From Caldilineaceae bacterium (GTDB lineage Bacteria > Chloroflexota > Anaerolineae > Caldilineales > Caldilineaceae), in assembly GCA_022823185.1 (NCBI GenBank), contig JAJDXQ010000032.1, forward strand, positions 57,276 through 121,275: 64,000 nt of DNA, in the 5' to 3' direction. Position 1 is the first letter of the stretch, and the number at the start of each line of letters is the position of its first letter. This document shows positions 61,967-64,000 of this stretch, one piece after another. The position numbers and the translations under genes are program-made. Below the pieces are notes generated by a model. The model made no database searches, was not told the origin of the DNA, and worked only from the letters and a program-made list of their open reading frames with translations.

Positions 61967-63667
61967 ATGACACTCGACCAACAGATCGACTCCCTTCTTT
62001 CCAAAGCGCCCGGCTTCTGGCATCTCGACGCCTGCGGCGTCACCCGCACCGAGCGGCAGATCCCAGCGCTCCTGCACGGCGTTGACCAGCCCCCTTCAGG
62101 CGAACGCCTGCAACTCGTCCTCGTCGGCGGGCTCTCCGGCAAGCAGGAAGACGCCGACGCAGCCCTGGCCGCGCTGAACGCCTACCGCGCCGCGCCCGGT
62201 CTCTCCCAAAAGTACGCCCTCAGCGCCGTCCCCTGCGGCAATCCCGACGGCCTCGCCTTGGGCAGCGCGCCCGAAAACGGCGCCGGCGGCAACCCCAGCG
62301 CCGGCTACCCCCCGCCGGGTGACAGCTACTACGACGAAAATCCGGAAGCACACTACCTCTGGCGCTGGATCAGCTTTCAGGGACCGGACCTGGTTCTCGA
62401 AATCCGCCTCGGCGAAGGCACGACCTGGGAGGGCTCTGCCCACTGCCTCGAACTGCTGTCGCAGTTCCGTTCCGTGCTCAACGCGACCACGGTGCCGGCC
62501 GATAGCTCGCTCCTCGGCGCGATGTCCACCGGCGAGCCCAACCTGCTGCCGCCCATCTACAGCCTGCGCCTCACCTGCGCCGCCGCCGACCTGGAGGACG
62601 AACTCGCCACGCTGTGGACCGTTCTCACCCAGGTCCCCGACCACGCCCGTTCCCCCACCCGCGCCGCCCTGCAGACCCGCGTAGCCCGTTCCCCCCTGGA
62701 CGCCGCCCGCATCCTCGCCGGCGTCTACGGCCACGAACTCGATCCCGTCATCTATACCCAGGGTGTCGCCGTCAGCGGACGCCTCCGGCTCGCCCAATTG
62801 GACGCCGAAACGCCCGATCCCTCCCCCGCCATCGCAGCCATGGTCGCGCCCTACATGTCCGGCGCAAAAGAGTGGTTCCCCACCGGCGGCGACGGCGGCG
62901 CCAACCTGGCCGGCCTCGTCTGGGCCGATGAACTCGCCGCTACCACCGGCGACAGCCGCTACGCCGACCTTCTCGTGCAAACCGCCGACCGTTACCTCTC
63001 CACCCATGACAACGGCGTGCCCATCCCGTCCAACCCCAGCTACCAGGTCGAGGACATGTTCTTCACCGCCGCCGTCCTCGGCCGCGCCTTCAAGCTCACC
63101 GGCGACGACACCTACCTCGACATCCTGACCCGCTTTCTCCTGGATGCCAACGTGCAGCAACCGGACGGCCTCTTCTGGCACGACCGCGAGACCCCCTTCT
63201 ACTGGGGCCGCGGCAACGGTTTCGCCGCCCTCAGCTACGCCGAAACGCTGACCTACCTGCCCGACAGCCATCCCGACCGGGACGCCGTGCTCGCCATCCA
63301 CCGCCGCCACCTGCAAGCCCTGCGCGGCTACCAGCACCGCAGCGGCATGTGGCGCCAGGTCGTCAACGGCCCCGGCTCCTACCCCGAAATGACCGTCACC
63401 TGCATGGTCGGCTACGCACTCGCCCGCGGACTCCGCCGCGGCTGGCTCGACGCCGGCTACCGGGAAATGCTCATGCGCGCCTGGCAAGGCGTGGCCGCCC
63501 GCATCGACGACCACGGCGGCCTCGTCGACGTCTGCACCGGCACCGGCGTCCAGCAAAACCGCCGCGACTACCTCGACCGGCCCGCCATATTCGGCCCCGA
63601 CGAGCGCGGCGGCGCCCTATCGATCTGGTTCGTCACCGAAATGGAGAACTTTCTCCGCGAGAATTGA
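61967..63667 (+). CDS. Fusion of a peptidase-M14-like domain and a GH88/GH105-like glycosidase domain
   Basis: A 566-residue protein. The first about 270 residues (QLVLVGGLSGKQEDADAAL, PCGNPDG, DLVLEIRLGEG) have the layout of a carboxypeptidase M14-like domain but show no clear HxxE/H zinc set. The second half, about 290-566, is an (alpha/alpha)6 barrel with YWGRGNGFAALSYAETL, typical of unsaturated rhamnogalacturonyl/glucuronyl hydrolases (GH105/GH88). It would remove unsaturated uronic acids from oligosaccharides made by lyases. No signal peptide is seen, so it acts inside the cell. Confidence 0.75.
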   Translation: MTLDQQIDSLLSKAPGFWHLDACGVTRTERQIPALLHGVDQPPSGERLQLVLVGGLSGKQEDADAALAALNAYRAAPGLSQKYALSAVPCGNPDGLALGSAPENGAGGNPSAGYPPPGDSYYDENPEAHYLWRWISFQGPDLVLEIRLGEGTTWEGSAHCLELLSQFRSVLNATTVPADSSLLGAMSTGEPNLLPPIYSLRLTCAAADLEDELATLWTVLTQVPDHARSPTRAALQTRVARSPLDAARILAGVYGHELDPVIYTQGVAVSGRLRLAQLDAETPDPSPAIAAMVAPYMSGAKEWFPTGGDGGANLAGLVWADELAATTGDSRYADLLVQTADRYLSTHDNGVPIPSNPSYQVEDMFFTAAVLGRAFKLTGDDTYLDILTRFLLDANVQQPDGLFWHDRETPFYWGRGNGFAALSYAETLTYLPDSHPDRDAVLAIHRRHLQALRGYQHRSGMWRQVVNGPGSYPEMTVTCMVGYALARGLRRGWLDAGYREMLMRAWQGVAARIDDHGGLVDVCTGTGVQQNRRDYLDRPAIFGPDERGGALSIWFVTEMENFLREN

Positions 63668-63684
63668 AATCGTGGTCAGAACTC

Positions 63685-63715
63685 CCACTGACCACCGACC
63701 ACTGACCACTGCAGT
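63685..63715. repeat. TGACCAC heptamer array
   Basis: CCACTGA, CCACCGA, CCACTGA and CCACTGCAGT in phase between the glycosidase fusion and the ribosome site of the DUF1800 gene. Confidence 0.85.
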
Positions 63716-63730
63716 AGGGAGGAGGTAGAA

Positions 63731-64000
63731 ATGGCAGATGAGGATCTGGGCCTGATGGCCCATCTGCTGCGTCGGGCGGGGTTCAGCGCCAGCCGTGAAG
63801 AGCTTGAGGCCCTTGTCGCAAAGGGGTACGACGAAGTCGTCGATGACCTGGTGGACATTGAGCGCTGCCCGCCGATCGACGAGGATATTGTGAAGCGCTA
63901 CTTCGGCGGTGAGTTTATGCCGAATATCCTTTCCGGCACCTGGATCTACCGCATGCTCAACAACCCGCGCCAGCTGGAAGAGAAGATGGCTCTCTTCTGG
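63731..64000 (+). CDS. DUF1800 family protein, 3' end outside window
   Basis: The first 90 codons of a DUF1800 protein. MADEDLGLMAHLLRRAGFSA and the LEALVAKGYDEVVDDLVD segment match the family start, and NNPRQLEEKMALFW is the conserved region before the expected HNHF motif. DUF1800 proteins are usually followed by a DUF1501 partner and are thought to act outside the cytoplasm. GGAGG lies six bases before the ATG. The gene continues beyond the window. Confidence 0.88.
   Translation, partial: MADEDLGLMAHLLRRAGFSASREELEALVAKGYDEVVDDLVDIERCPPIDEDIVKRYFGGEFMPNILSGTWIYRMLNNPRQLEEKMALFW

Noticed and set aside
56760..63715. The TGACCAC arrays as CRISPR repeats
   Set aside because: The units are seven bases and contiguous, without spacers, and no cas genes occur in the window.

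Overview
The window is GC-rich bacterial DNA with catabolic gene content, no rRNA and no phage structural genes. Lipoprotein-type solute receptors, many Gfo/Idh/MocA dehydrogenases, xylose-isomerase-like TIM barrels, phytanoyl-CoA-type oxygenases, a DUF1800 protein and abundant short intergenic palindromes and heptamer repeats suggest a heterotrophic Chloroflexota, perhaps Caldilineales-like. That placement is inference; nothing here fixes the taxon.

Layout. 1-1.9 kb: two Gfo/Idh/MocA genes (+), the first cut by the window edge. 2.0-10.2 kb: a minus-strand run of two BMP-family receptors, a double-ABC ATPase, two small membrane proteins, a GT4 glycosyltransferase, an aldo/keto reductase and a phytanoyl-CoA dioxygenase-like enzyme. 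10.5-17.1 kb (+): a Virulence_fact/homocysteine methyltransferase fusion, an AlbA_2/ATPase protein, DUF1638, a metalloenzyme-superfamily protein, a PHP phosphoesterase and a PfkB kinase. 17.1-19.4 kb: an eroded patch with an HsdM remnant, a RusA-like gene broken by two TAG codons, and an intact nuclease-HEPN protein. 19.4-26.2 kb: an oxygenase, a selenocysteine tRNA (minus), a zinc-ribbon/LysM protein, an MFS transporter and a 926-residue altronate-dehydratase-like protein. 26.3-29.6 kb (minus): a propeller protein and a His-rich membrane pair.

30.2-40.7 kb (+): an aminotransferase, a glycosidase-like protein, a polysaccharide deacetylase, a dehydrogenase, two sugar epimerase-like barrels, and a peptide-type ABC receptor with two permeases (the first apparently frameshifted). 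A candidate minus-strand small RNA lies near 33.6 kb. 40.8-45.8 kb (minus): a 1222-residue triple SH3 protein and another oxygenase. 46.2-63.7 kb (+): a sugar ABC transporter, then a flavoprotein, an unknown protein, a corrinoid protein, an arabinose/fucose-isomerase-like protein, an alpha-L-rhamnosidase, a UroD-family methyltransferase, an enolase-superfamily dehydratase, a toxin-antitoxin patch, an RraA-like protein and a peptidase-like/GH88-105-like fusion. The window ends in a DUF1800 gene.

Taken together the right half reads as an island for taking up and dismantling decorated sugars (rhamnosides, uronates). The corrinoid protein and UroD-family methyltransferase beside a sugar isomerase and rhamnosidase raise the possibility of cobamide-dependent demethylation of a methylated sugar. 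That link rests on gene neighbourhood only.
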